A DNA stretch of 64,000 bases from Carnegiea gigantea (GCA_029747015.1 JAKOGI010000026.1:843317-907316); one strand, 5' to 3'; positions 44,519 through 56,815 are shown, counted from the first letter of the stretch. A program made the numbers and translations. The notes: a model not told the origin generated them from the sequence alone.

Positions 44519-46809
44519 TGTAATACCCGTCACTTAATCATGCTTAATTAGTTTTAATTCTCACAGTAGTCATGTGGTCAAGATTAATTGGAGCAGTGAG
44601 CCTTGTATTTTTCTATTGTCAAATAAAGTAACACTTGATTTAAAGAATTATGATATCGCAAATTTTATTCCAAGTTTATCAAATATCAGATAATTATGCA
44701 AAAGTATAAAGTTTCTTATGAATATGCATCTAAAGTATTTGAGCAAGGTTGGGAATTTACAGAACCAGAATAATTTCTTAATTGCTAAGGAAAGGAAATA
44801 AGTGAATTATTGATGACTAAATGTATGGCCAATTTTAGGCCAAGTGGAAAGAAAAAAAATTGGATAGGTTCAAATTAATTAGATTTGACTAAAGAAAGGG
44901 GTAAGTTTTTTTTAAAAACTTTTAGAAGCTAGAATAAAGGATAGTGTATGAATTTCACTAGAAACAAATCAAACTCCCAAAAAAAAAAAAAAAACCGAAC
45001 ATAAAAACCCCCTCTGCTTTCCCGCTACCCTCTCTTGCTGCCAGCCCCTCGGTTCCCTATTGCTCTAGCCAAGCGACGCTGGCTTCGGTGCCATCGTTGA
45101 ACCGCCACCATCATGCAAGGCCTCTGCCGTTGTCGCTCAGTCATGCCATGCCTCCTCCATCTACTCTATTTCGGCCAGCCCTATTCCGGCACTTATCGCC
45201 GAGTTGGGTCCTTTGTTAATTTGAATGAAGCATAAAAATTAGGGATTTATGCCTAGAAATAGGAATGAAGCTAGCTAGTGAATGAGTAGGGTTTTAGTGA
45301 AAGAATACTTATAGTTAAATGTTAAAGTCAAGGTTAAATGAGAAGCTGGAGGTTTAAACATGAATCAAGTTGGTCTACATGTCTAGTTAAGAGGTTCATG
45401 AAGCATTATAGTTCATGGATAGCTAATTCAAGTAATCAGTGGGTGTTGATTGAATTGTTTGACCTTTTGTTTAGGCTTAAAATGACAAGTTCGATATTGA
45501 TGTATATAGATGAAACAACCTCGATAATGAGAGGAAAAGGAGTAATTTGAAAGCATAAGTGTGGGAGGAAGGTGTGTAACATGGGTACTTAGGGTTTTAA
45601 GGGCAAATGAAATTGCAAAGGGCTATAAGAGTTGCTAACCAATTTGGTTAAAGCAACCCCGATGTGTATAGAGCTAAAAGTACATTCAAGGGGAAATGAT
45701 TGAACAATGGCATAATTATCTAGTAAAGGAGAACATTAGTATTTATTTGATTAAGTGAATAATAGTAAAGAGAGGAAAAGTCTCTTGAGACGTTTCCTGA
45801 ATGAAATTTACAATATTAGTCCGTTAGTTTATAAGATTTTCATAATTGAAAATATATTATCATTATTATAGAATAAAGATTTATAGCAGTGAATTCTCAT
45901 GAACACATAACTTGAATTAAAGTCTTATAGAAAGAACGATCGTAAACTGAGGTTTAAAAGACAATATTTGGTTTTTACACCTATGTTACTCCTTGTACCC
46001 TTCAAAAGCATTTTAAATTTACATTTACTAAAGTTGACAAGTATTTAATCGGCCATTGGAGGCTTTAGGACTCCATTCAGTGTCCATTGTTCAATGTGCA
46101 ATGTTCATCGTTCATAGTATTTGCTAGCAGAATTCACAGTTTGGGCCCTTTCCATTAAACGTGAAATTCATAGTTCATTGTTCATTGATGTCATGTTTGA
46201 TGTTCATATATTTGGGTCCGAGTCGAGGCCGAGGAATAATTTAATAATCAATCAGCTGAGTATAATGCTCCTCAAAAAGATATTTACAAAGCATAATTTC
46301 AACATTGTGCGCGCACTCACAGACTCCTTACGAAAAGTTATTTAACTGTACAAGGGTAATGGATTGAACTATAGCTCATTTTTCTATTGTTTGGTGTTTT
46401 CAAACTGTTTTGGAAAAGGAGAAGCAACTCACAGTTAAGCAGGAACCTGCAGAGACTAAGGGCCAGAAGAAGTGGGCCACAGTAGTGAATGCTAACTCTC
46501 TATCCTAGCGAATCATTTTGTGGGCTTGGGAAATGACTTGTGTTTTGGGCACTTGTGAAGCCTAAATGAAATGTAAATCTTTTTAGACATGATTTTATGT
46601 GGTACCTCCCTTGGAATGTTTAATAACAGTCTTAAACTATATGGTGTAAATATTGTAACTAGTGGGTGCTACTTGGTTGACTCTACTTCTTTATTTACTG
46701 CCTTGTCCATAAGAGACGATGGTAATGCCCTAACTTGATTGCGCATTTTGCTGACTCATAATGCTTATTAATAAAGGTATTTAGAAGGTAATTAAGTTGG
46801 GGCGTTATA
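44519..46809 (+). mobile_element. solo LTR (2291 bp) in the MULE
   Basis: It begins TGTAATACCCG and ends GGGGCGTTATA (the last TACA having become TATA), and is flanked by ggctt (44514-44518 and 46810-46814). There is no internal region, PBS or PPT, so it is what remains after LTR-LTR recombination. The TGTAATACCC..GGCGTTA(C)A ends and the 2.3-kb length suggest a chromovirus-type Ty3/gypsy family. It has no coding capacity. Confidence 0.85.
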
Positions 46810-46814
46810 GGCTT

Positions 46815-47250
46815 GGGCTTGGGCTTGGGTTTGGGCTCTATACTTGCCTTCATTTAACTTATCCAGACTTTCAACTATTTCCTGCAAACTGTTTACCTCA
46901 AGTAGCCCTTCAATGTACAAAGGGATGACAACACTCTTTTTCATTTTCCATCAGTGACTAGCCAACCTAACCTAGCCACCATTTGTGCTAACTAGCCACC
47001 ATTTGTGCTAAGTGGCCACCTCTAGTTTTCTCTACTAGGAGGATGCCATCTAAAATCAAGATTTAGGTAACTTCACTCCATTTTCCTTAGCTAAAACACT
47101 CACATCCCTAAATAGGTCAATACTTTGACACTTATCAATAATAATATCCTAAACTGAAATCATTCTATTCTTATGATGAACTACCAAACATCTATCTCCC
47201 CGTTAAGCAAATGGTAATGTGTTATAATCAAGTCAGCTACACTCAACTAC
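46815..47250 (-). pseudogene. MULE transposase N-terminal segment
   Basis: On the - strand, fragments such as MKKSVVIPLYIEGLLEVN and 'EIVESLDKLNEG' precede a Lys/Pro/Gln repeat next to the solo LTR. Such an N-terminal region precedes the MuDR domain in plant MULEs. It is too broken for a domain assignment. A 20-bp tandem duplication lies within it (46972-47011). Confidence 0.45.
46972..47011 (+). repeat. 20-bp perfect tandem duplication
   Basis: Two copies of ctagccaccatttgtgctaa in the decayed MULE N-terminal region. Confidence 0.9.
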
Positions 47251-47967
47251 CACACAATCAACCACAACAACTTATTCAAATATAGGACATGCAATTTAAC
47301 AGCATCCATTGCAATCATTAACTTTGCATATATAAAAATACAGAGCACAGAAGACAGGGCAAGAACTACTTATTTGAAACAAAAATTCACATCAGAATAG
47401 ACTGATTAAATGCCCACCCATTACATATTCAACACAGTTATCAAGGCAATTAGCATAAATTAAACCCTAACTTATTATTTATAATTTCATGACCAATGAA
47501 TTTCGTACACGCTAACCCAACAAACCTAAGGTTTCAAATTACTAACTAAAATTCTCATTATATAACTTACAATTACAACAATCGACTTCTAACAACCCAC
47601 ATTCTTCATGTTTGGTGAAAACAAAAACAAGTATTTGAAGATAATCATAGCAACAACACCATCAGATTACCAAAAAAAAGGGTCTTTAACACTATTTATC
47701 ATTGCAGAAACCTCCGATACTTACCTTCTAAGCGCATATTATCGAACTCCTCACTTGGTCCTTCTTCATTAAATGATGTTCTTTAGATTTTCAGTCTATG
47801 TTTTTCATATTTGAAGGGGAGATGGTATCTGGGGTTGAAGAAGAGAGGGAGAGAGAGAGAGGGGATGAGTTGATTTTGATGGTCTTTAGGTTTTCAGTTT
47901 AGGCTAATTAAGCCACTTGCTTACACTTCGCGGGGTTTGATAAGGGCATTTATGTCATACAATAAAA

Positions 47968-48112
47968 GCTCATTCGGATTTACATATTTGTCACCGAAAG
48001 GATCCTTTTAATAATTATCTAACATTGTCATGTACCTCATAATATATGCCAATAACATAGTTCCCTAAATATTATTTTCACAAAAAAGGGGATACCTCGG
48101 AGCAGTTTTTTG
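47968..48112. repeat. MULE right terminal inverted repeat
   Basis: It is the reverse complement of the left repeat at 30089-30237. A CT-rich leader-like stretch (gagagggagagagagagag on the + strand, about 47845-47865) lies just inside it, suggesting transposase transcription starts here and runs on the - strand. Confidence 0.8.
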
Positions 48113-49560
48113 CTTGCATTGGGTTGTTAAATCATATTTTAACCTAAACACTTATCCTTGTATCTGGTTGTAAACTTGTAACCTTGACAGCCTCAATTCT
48201 TCTTTTTAAATTTGCATATTGTCGTTAAAATCACATGTACTTAAATATTACATGGACTCCTCAAATTTTTGGTTAAGTGTCCATTCTAACGTCTCATGGT
48301 ATTTGCACTATATACATTCCACTCTTTGTTAAAATATATTTTCAATGGACTCGCAATTGCTAATTCAAACTTAATTTTCTTTCCATTGGTAAAGCTTTTT
48401 CGTTGACAAATAACAATTCTCTATTTGTGCAAAGTCTTTTCTAGAGGAAAAGATGATTCATCAAAACCAATTGAAGAGATTTATTTATTCACATTCTAAT
48501 TCTTATTTTTGTCTTATAGTTAAGGTGCTACGTATGTCCAATACTTCTCATTTAAAACCATCTTAATCCACATCCCCATCCATTCCTTAATTTATTTATA
48601 GTTTAGTACTCTTCATTTGTCATTCAGTTGAGCTCCATTATATCTTTGCGCATATAGAAGTAAATGCTCGTCAAGAATGAGTTTTTGTCACGAATTGCAA
48701 CAATATTACTTGATCTGTGGCAAATAGCGGATTGATTCAACTAACATTTTCGCATATTTGGCAAAATTAGTTGTCTGGATAATGGATAGTAGTTCAGGTA
48801 ACGGATAGTTGTTCAAATAGCGGATAACATTTCTAATTTAACTATTAGAAGATAGCTGTTTAGATGGGCAGTTAAAACAAATGTTTTCGATAAATTTGAT
48901 TGTTGGTTTAGCTGATTAATGTAAATAAACATACAAAGATATAGATAATTTTCAGGATATTCCAAGGGATATTTTTTGATCAAAAAATATGAAACGCTAC
49001 TTTTAAATGCCAAAAGCTAATACTGTTAGTTTTTCAACAATTCTGCTTAAAACACTAAACGCTACTAGAAATACTAGTAAAAATACTAGGTTATCAAATT
49101 GGCTTGGTCAAAACACTAAACACTACTCAAAATGTTGTTGTCGAATATGGCCTTTAATGGCCTTATCTTTTTTGTACACCACCACTATGAGAGCCTTTCT
49201 TTTTTCCTTTTTGTAAACATGAGAGTGTTTCATGCTTTTTTTTTTTTTTTTTCCCCCATGAACCCACAAATTCTATATATTTTTAACTAATCCCTCGATT
49301 GAAATTCTATTTTAATAAGAGTCAAATTTATGTAAGATTGTGAACCATCACTTATATTTTCACTTTTAAAACTATAAGTTGTATTATGCGTTTTTTTATT
49401 TTTCCATAAGCATTTTGTAATTCTCTCAACATCAATGACCATTATTCTCAACTATTTGTCCAATTTTACATCTTTTTAAGCCAATTGGTGAAGGCTCTCT
49501 CGAATTTTACTACTTCACTGAGTACTTAATTTGTTGCTTGCTCTCTCACTACAAGTAGTT

Positions 49561-49614
49561 AGTATTATTATTGTTGTTGTTGTTGCTGCTATTGTTGTTG
49601 TTATTATTATTATT
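49561..49614 (+). repeat. (TTG/TTA)n trinucleotide microsatellite
   Basis: An interrupted run of ttg, ttgctgcta and tta units (agtattattattgttgttgttgttgctg.. and tgttgttattattatta). Confidence 0.9.
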
Positions 49615-50053
49615 TTGCTCCATCAGGCTTTCCAAAGCTTCAAAATAGTGCTTGATTTTTAATATAGAAAGAACAAAGGACACGATATGCCCTTTCTAGT
49701 TAAAGGGACAAGAAATTGCACCATACAAAATGATTCTTATCAAATCTTCATGACACATTGCAATCCCTTTTTCCTGCATTTTTTTACTTTGTGTCCTAGC
49801 TTAGAACTAAATAGTTGTTTAACTAAGACAACTATAAAATTGACTTCAGTGTACTTATTATCATCTATATTAATTATTAAGATCTGAATAAATCTTAATC
49901 CCTACTACTTCCAAAACTACAGTGAGATATCAGATTAGCATAGCCAAATCCCTAGACTTTATAGGGCTTGTTATCCCAAACGTCGTCTTGGTGTTCAATA
50001 ACACTAGCAAGGACATGAGGAAATTGCCACATATGTAAACTAAAGAATTTTAC

Positions 50054-50150
50054 AAGTGGTAAATTGTGTTGAATTGTACTGCATTGTGTTGATTGAGGTT
50101 GAATTGTACTTAACTGTGCTCAATTGTATTGAAATGTGTTGAATGCTAAT
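50054..50150 (+). repeat. degenerate short tandem repeat of ttgaattgtact-like units
   Basis: About eight imperfect repeats of a 10-13-bp motif (attgtgttga / attgtact). Confidence 0.65.
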
Positions 50151-50406
50151 GATAAGTACTTACCATAAATTGAAAAGAACAAGCCTGTAATTTGACTTGA
50201 GAGAATTGCTACAAAATTTTGGTTGTAACACAGTATTTGTCATTACATTGTAATTTTGATAATGTAGTACACTTGCATTGGTAACATTTTAATCATAAAT
50301 ATTTTAGAAAAATATGTGAAGTTCAATCCTAGTGCACGTGTGTATTTTTTTTTTTTTTTGTAATTTATAAGACTATTTACTGATTAGAGTCCAGGTTATA
50401 GACTCA

Positions 50407-51215
50407 TATGGATGACAATTATTAAGAAGGCAGCGGACCAAACTCGGATTGGACGTATGCTCATTAGAATCCGAATTCGATTAATTTTCCTTTAAAAATT
50501 TGATCCCAATCCGATTTGGTGGAGTCAGATGTTTCCTTAGATTCAAATAAGATCAAGCTCACACAGATTAACTTTTTTTCCCTTATTTTGTATGATGCTC
50601 ATACACTATTGAAAACAATCGCCAGTTTTAGGTTGGTAAGTGATATGTGTGGAACAATGAATTTCATATCCGAACATTCAACAAATATTACACAGAAAAT
50701 AAATTAAAACAATGAATTGGTTAGGGAGATTATCATTAAGGCAATGGTAGTATCAATAATAGCTGGGGAGAGAGAAAATGTTTCAATTAGCAAGGGAGAG
50801 GGAAACGCAATGAGTAACGATGCACAATACAAGAAAGATGTATGAAGTAAATATAGCTTCGATCTTCAATCGATAGTGGCAGCTTACCGACAATTTTGCT
50901 AATCAAAGATGAAGGAAGCTAAATAGATTGTGAGACAGGGATTTTGAGGATGGCTAGAAAGAAGGGGTAAAGGAGCTCGACTAATGCATTAGGGGGGCGA
51001 GGGAGGTACAATTCGCATTATTAGGTTTCACATTGGAAGTTAACTATTTGAAAAAATATAAAGGGATCAGACATGATCACCCGTTGAAACCGATCCCTAA
51101 CTCAAACTCATGTATTTTTTTACCTGATTTGAATCATATTTCTTTTTGAAAAAAGATTATCTTACCTCAAATTGGATTAAATTTATTTCAAATTTGGATT
51201 TGACTGCCATCCTTA
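50407..51215. mobile_element. possible hAT-type non-autonomous element
   Basis: The left end tatggatgacaatt and the reverse complement of the right end taaggatggcagtc form an imperfect TIR. The interior carries 'aatccgatttgg', 'gaccgatcc'-like direct and inverted motifs common in plant hAT MITEs. A TSD could not be established (the flanks share only gttata). Confidence 0.35.
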
Positions 51216-51639
51216 GTTATAATATAGCATGTTAAATTTAGTTTTGATGGCTCACTAAGAAATGAGAAGGAACTTGCAGACCATATTACTGCAAATCATC
51301 TCAATGTTTTATATGAAAATTTTACTATCAATATTAGTAAATCATGTACGAAATTCAACGACGAAAGTGAAAACTTTAAATAACATTGCCACAGACAAAG
51401 ACTTTAAATTAAGATATAAGGACCTCAAATTGACTGGCATTGTCATTATGACACTTTGAGGAGGATTGAAATTACAAGGAAAGTAGACTTTATAGTGATC
51501 GTGTTAAGATTGAGTGTCAGTTTGCTCAACTGGTAAGGTTTTTGGGAGTTTCTTTTTTTTAATAAAATAAGGGAGGTATCATATTAAATTCTCATCAATT
51601 TAGGGATACGACTCTTTCGATGCCAGGGTAGTAATACGC

Positions 51640-53184
51640 TCCAGTACATCGTCAATTCATATTCTTCTATCATAGCCCTATGGTTGCCCATGAGCAAGCT
51701 CATGTGCCAACCTATTACCCTCCCTCTTGACGAAATTAAAAGAAACAAATTCAAACTGCTTGACTAACTTTAAGAAGTCACAAATGATAAAACCCAACGA
51801 ACTATCATCAATCACATTATTCTGGAGTTTCTAGAACAGAGGAAGACAATCCCCTTCCACGAAGCAAACCATGTGCCTTAGGAAATTGAAGACTCATTAA
51901 GCAAGCCCGTGCTTCAACTGTGGCCCCCGTAAAGTTTGGCATTTTAATGAACTCCAACCATCCAGACATTGACATCATAATGCCGAATTATAAAACCCCA
52001 GACCTAGCCATCTTCCCCCACTCTACCACCACCGAAACTGTCTTTTAGAACCTCAAAAGTGGCGACCTTCGCTGCGTCTAGTGGCTGCTTCCATCTATTC
52101 AGGTCTTCAGGTCACGATAGCTTCTCATAAAACTTACTGCCTTCTCTGCTAGCTTGGATGGGTTACGATCAAATTTTTGAAAAATAATCCAACTTCTCGT
52201 GTTCTAGCATTCCCAAACTATGGCAACAAACAAACCCACTTCTCTAAACCCAGAACTTTCATAGCCAACTCTAAGCAGTCCCTTATCGTCCAGATCCTCG
52301 CCTTCCACAGTCGTGGCTCAAACGACGACGCCTCCCATATCTAAGTTGCTAACAGGCATGACAGAAAAGAGTGGACCTTTGCCTTTATATTACACCCATA
52401 CATAACACAACCCGAGTCAAAAGAATGGATTCTCCCATCAATGTTGCTTTGTGTTGGTAAAATTCCACGACATGGTCTCCATACGAAGACTTTGATATGG
52501 GGTGGAATATTTAACCTCTTTAAGCATTTCCACACATGAACATTGTTGCTAGAAGAACTTTCACCACTTATAGCTCTTCGACTTATCCTTAGATGATAGG
52601 CAGATCTGACCGAGAATATGCCATTCGTAGCATAGTGTCATATCAGTTTATCCCTTAGCAAAGAAAGGCTAAGTGGGATGCTTAATATCATTCCACCATC
52701 ACATGGAAGGAAGGTTGCCCTGATAATATCTTCCCTCCATTGGCCCTGCACTGGATCAATCAAGTCACTTACCAACGTCATATTAGAGGCCCCCGGTTTA
52801 GAAGTGATAACACGAAAAGAACTGGGTCTCGATAGCCAACAACATCTCCAAATATTCAATGAGTGCCCGTCACCAACTAGCCTGCAAGAACCCTCCTGAA
52901 TTAAATCACGAGCGCTTAAGATAACTACGCTACATATGACTCGGATTAGCTCCTAGTGAAGCATCTAGAATATTATAGTTTTGGTAATATCTTGCCTTGA
53001 GAAGTCTAGCCACACGCAATGTCTCATTCTTAACCAACCTCTACAACTGTTTGGCCAACAATGCTTCATTAAATGCTTTAGTTTCCCTAAATCCCATCCC
53101 TCCCATCACTTTCTGCTTGCATAACGTCGTACCCTTGACCCCATGGATTTTCCTTTCCTCATCACTACGACTCCACCAAAAGTG
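51640..53184 (-). pseudogene. L1 LINE: RT C-terminus, zinc-binding domain and RNase H-like tail
   Basis: On the - strand it starts HFWWSRSDEERKIHGVK, then MGGMGFRETKAFNEALLAKQ, the conserved post-RT segment. The frame 52535-52341 has WKCLKRLNIPPHIKVFVWRP, the start of the zf-RVT domain (the first Cys pair is readable as CVMYGC). Around 51990-51870 'ATVEARACLMSLQFPKAHGL' matches the RNase H helix with its catalytic Glu. It is broken by several stops. Confidence 0.85.
53174..53184. repeat. left copy of 11-bp direct repeat caccaaaagtg flanking the 7-kb insertion
   Basis: It is identical to 60181-60191. Both copies encode the same HFW(W) residues of the LINE, so they mark a target-site duplication. 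Confidence 0.85.
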
Positions 53185-53787
53185 AAGTAATTTACTTTTT
53201 GGTACACTAATGTTTGGTATAATGATTTTCGAAATCCACTTTTTTAGATAAATATTTCTCGAACTTGCAGGTTTGGATAATTAATTTTTGGGAGATAAAT
53301 ATTTCTATTTCTGACCTTCAACTTTTTAAAATTGTAAATCGGTCCCTAATATCTAAATATGACTATTTTTAGTATTTTTTCTTCTTATAATGACTTTACT
53401 GGTACTAGTTATCACAATCTACTACTTATATCTTAAATATTATATTTTCTGTGATTAGCAACCCACCATACTTAGCAAAATAATTAAAACTTAATTAGAG
53501 AGTTTTGACCATTACCTAAATTTAATCGGCGCTGGACTCCGACGTTCTTTTAGCTTCCAGTTTACAGAGATTGTCAATCTCAACCCCACCTTCCTTAGAT
53601 CAGGTACAGTACAGATCCATTTCGTTTCTTACCTCGGACCGTAGTCACTAATCAAGTTTTTAATCTTTTTCAAGGATAGTGGATCTTCAATCAAAAAATT
53701 ATAATATTTAAGACATAAGGTTCAATTGAATAATGTTCCCTATTGGGAAACTTCTTTTATTGAAAGCTTAAAGGTGGAAATATTACA

Positions 53788-53961
53788 ATGGACAGCTTTG
53801 AAGAGAGACTTAAGCTAAGATCATTAGAGATACTTGCTCATAGAGAAATGGAGGATCCTAACTTCTCTTGTGCTCAAGATTGGTTAAATAACCATGTTCC
53901 TTCTCAGCACTCAACTTCCCCTACAGTACATACTGATTTTTCAGATGACTACAGTACATAA
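53788..53961 (+). CDS. small ORF of unknown function (57 aa), antisense to the viral genes
   Basis: ATG at 53788, stop TAA at 53959-53961. It starts MDSFEERLKLRSLEILAHRE and is acidic and well formed, with plausible codon use. I do not recognise it. It sits between the left TIR and the viral ORFs, and its end overlaps the tacagtaca repeats. It could be part of the transposon carrying the virus, of a second viral fragment in opposite orientation, or chance. Confidence 0.3.
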   Translation: MDSFEERLKLRSLEILAHREMEDPNFSCAQDWLNNHVPSQHSTSPTVHTDFSDDYST

Positions 53962-54021
53962 AGATTTTTCACATAGCTACAGTACACACTAATGGTTACA
54001 GTACACTACTTTATTTTATAG
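53921..54021 (-). promoter_or_regulatory. candidate pararetrovirus promoter: TGTACTGTA repeats and TATA box
   Basis: Four copies of (c/t)tacagtaca (+ strand 53921, 53949, 53977, 53996; spacing 28, 28, 19) lie beside ctataaaataaa on the - strand (54021-54010). A promoter between the last ORF and the primer site is expected in a circular pararetrovirus genome. The repeats lie downstream of the TATA box for - strand transcription, so they may be leader elements instead of enhancers. Confidence 0.4.
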
Positions 54022-54059
54022 TCCTGACACTTATCAAAATAGTACAATAGTGGGTCAAC

Positions 54060-55217
54060 CACCTTTCAGAGCTTTTAATGATGACAAAGTAGTCATTATT
54101 ATTGAGATTCTGCATATCTTTATCTCCAATTATATCTCCCAAACTATCATTATATGGATAATCATCAAAACCTTCATCTAATTAAAGATGCTCTGGATCC
54201 TGTTTCTTAAATAATTCCAGAAGATACTTTTTTTCTTTTTCTGATAAGAATTTTCTAGCTCCCACATCAAAGAGATAATTAAAGATATCTTCTAAGATTG
54301 CTCCTTCCACTTTCATGTATTCTGAGTTGTTATAGGCGAAAATAGTATTTCAACAATGCATTAACGTTTTTTCCTATTCAATTAATACCCAACATTGATG
54401 ATAAATGTTGAAAAATCCAATAGCTCTTGCTAAAGCAGGATCAGTAGTTAGATGCATTGGTCATTCAGAAACCTATTCTTGTCATTGATCATTGAGATTG
54501 TCGTAATCAACAATTTGAATAACATGGCTTTTCCATTTTCGTATTCAATTAATGCGTTATACACTTCCAAATTTAGGCATCTTCGAACTGAAATTTTTAT
54601 TGGACCATCGAAAGATGTAAGAATCCAATGGATTCTTCTGAACATGCATTGCTGAAATTTTGTTAGTTTTGAGAAAAATGGGAACTTTGGATTTGAGATT
54701 TCTATTAAGTAAAGTACCATCCCATATTTCCAGGCTTTAAAGATAGGATCATTTGGAGATAATGAATTTGCTGAGAAACTAACTCCACCAACTTCAGATT
54801 TGTCGGGAAAATAGATCGTTGTACCCCAAGACTCCCAAATATCATAGGAATAATGATGATAAAAGTTGATGCAGGCTGCATACTACTCATTGAACCATTT
54901 TTCTCGAACATGAGAACTTATTTTTTCTTCGATATCATAAGGATACTATAGGTAATTAACTTGTAACTGTAAAAGGAAAAATCCTTGAGCTATTAGGCAG
55001 GCAATAGATATACACCAAAACGTGATCTGCTTTTTGTATGGAATTCTAAGTTGTCGATAAGGACTTTGCTAGAATACGTAACCCATTCTAATAGGAATGA
55101 CATTTCATTAAGGATTTCCTCCTTTTTTGGCAGAAGGTCGGCTTTGATGATTACCATTGACGAGTTCTCGAGTTTGATTGTCTGCCAGAGAGTTTTTCGA
55201 TCCCTATATATGTTCAA
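54060..55217 (-). pseudogene. unassigned pararetrovirus ORF after RNase H
   Basis: Fragments at 55217-54993, 54911-54705, 54720-54448 and down to about 54060 form a broken frame of some 300 residues or more beyond RNase H. It includes an aromatic-rich part and an acidic C-terminal end. It lies where some genera have a translational transactivator, but I see no transactivator motif and leave the function open. Confidence 0.45.
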
Positions 55218-55239
55218 TGGAGAAGGAAATTTGTTAGGC

Positions 55240-55560
55240 GATAATTACCAATGCAGGAGCCGCCCTTGTGCTTGCAAATTTGATAAATTCTTTTTCACAA
55301 AACCAAGTATTCCTTTGCAATCAATTCAAATAAGAAAAGGTTTTGGGGCTAAGAAGATTAAGAACTTCTCAATTTCCTTTATAACTGTAAGATTTCTTTT
55401 TTCAACATGGAATAGTTGCATTCAACTTTATTAAAACTTCCACTGCAGTATTTGCAAAGTTTTTCTCCTTCTTTGATTTTGAGTAATGCGCTCCAGTGCT
55501 CGTTGTTGGCTTCTGTTTCAAGAATTAAGTCATCTCATTCTTTAGGCAAATTAAAAACAG
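55240..55560 (-). pseudogene. pararetrovirus RNase H region
   Basis: Broken frames contain an early acidic strand with NEHWSALLKI, then CKYCSGSFNKVE and a KEILQL-type helix with the conserved Glu, then 'PFLIRIDCKGI' with the third acidic residue. The order and spacing match Caulimoviridae RNase H. Confidence 0.7.
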
Positions 55561-55887
55561 GAAGATTTTTACACATTGTTTTGAAATACTGAATAATCTT
55601 TGTATCATTGGTGGTCCAGGTCCAACTTCTTTCTTGAGTTTCTGCTGCAATGGCTTTCTTAGTTTAGCTAAATATTTAATGAAATCTCAAGCATAGGTTA
55701 GGCATCCAAGAAACCTTTCTAGTTGCTTCCTATCTTCGATTTTTTAAGGAAAATTTTTTATTTTTTCTAGAATATGTTTTTGTAGAATGATATGTCCAGC
55801 TTTTATTTCTAGTCTTAAGAATTCAATTTCTTGCTCAGCATAGATACAGTTGTTCTTTCCAAGTATAATGCCATGATCAATACATCT

Positions 55888-56330
55888 TTAAGTGACAGCT
55901 AAGACATCATCTTTGTGCTGTTTTATAGTTTTGTAAAAGAAAAAGATATCATCGATATAAACTAAACAACAGTAATTGAGGTCTTTAAAGATATTATCCA
56001 TTCTTCTATGAAATATTTGAGGTGCATTTTTAAGAGCAGATGGCATTATTATCCATTCATAATGTCCTTGTGGGGTACTAAATGTAGTTAAAGGAATGCT
56101 TTCCTCATCCATCTTTATCTGCCGATATCCACTTTTGCAATCCATTCTCGAGGACCAAGAGAATCCTTGAATTCTGTTAAAAAGGAATGTTTTGTTAGGA
56201 TATAATATCCATCAAAAATAATATTATCATTAAGCTTTTTATAATTGATCACCATCCTGGCTTTTCCCCTTTTTTCTTCTGCATGATTTCTTATCATGAA
56301 AGCGGGACTGATGTGGGAACTCTTACTACT
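55888..56330 (-). pseudogene. pararetrovirus reverse transcriptase region
   Basis: Two overlapping frames (56297-56115 and 56145-55888) carry the RT blocks 'RMVINYKKLND', DCKSGYRQIKMDEESIPLTT, 'FSTPQGHYEWIIMP' and the catalytic YIDDI box. A frameshift separates the two frames near 56130. The wording of these blocks is much closer to Caulimoviridae than to Ty3/gypsy. Confidence 0.85.
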
Positions 56331-56815
56331 CCTAATTAATCCTTTATCCAGAAGTTCTTTGATTTGTTTATTGAATTCCTAGATATCCTGGTGTGTATAT
56401 AACATTTGTTTGACTCGATAATAGTGTTGGGGTTTAATAGAGTGATTTTAGCAAATGTTTTATGTTTATTCTAAAATTTTAGTGGATTATCAGATTAGAG
56501 TTCTTTGCATAGTTTTTCTTATTGTTCGGCAATCTACTCTTTAATAGATAACTCAAGTAATGAAATTGTTAATGCTACCTCTCGTTGTGCCGACATTTCC
56601 TTCTCACCACGCTGGTTGCGTGTAAATTCAATTTTCTGATGAGTACAAGCTTTACTTAATTTTTCAATAGGAACTGAGTGACCATTAATTGTGAATATTA
56701 TCTGGTTTACGGTCTGTGTGTATGGTGAATATAATCTTTGAAAATTATTTCCAATTATCATATCATGAAAGGGTTGGTCAGTAACCCATAGAGCTGGTAT
56801 GATGCATTGAACTTC

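Larger units (their letters stand above)
30089..48112 (-). mobile_element. Mutator-like element (MULE), about 5.8 kb before insertions, spread over 18 kb
   Basis: The termini are imperfect inverted repeats of about 145 bp (30089-30237 and 47968-48112). They share blocks such as ctatgttatt, ataattattaaaagg, aaatatgtaaat/aaatgtgtaaat and gagctttt. The flanks cctgccttg (30080-30088) and cttgcattg (48113-48121) match at 7 of 9 positions, as expected for an old 9-bp Mutator TSD. Inside lie a MuDR-type transposase on the - strand and a GRF zinc-finger ORF on the + strand at the other end. Two later insertions (33038-42999 and 44519-46809) account for most of its present length. Confidence 0.88.
48122..51550. 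other. intergenic, no gene recognised
   Basis: AT-rich DNA with a T run (49231-49251), a trinucleotide microsatellite (49561-49614), a degenerate attgtgttga-type repeat (50054-50150) and a possible hAT-type element (50407-51215). Short open frames show no domain. Confidence 0.5.

Noticed and set aside
49561..50150. Possible CRISPR-like array from short repeats
   Set aside because: The units are a trinucleotide microsatellite and degenerate adjoining repeats without spacers; the DNA is plant nuclear.
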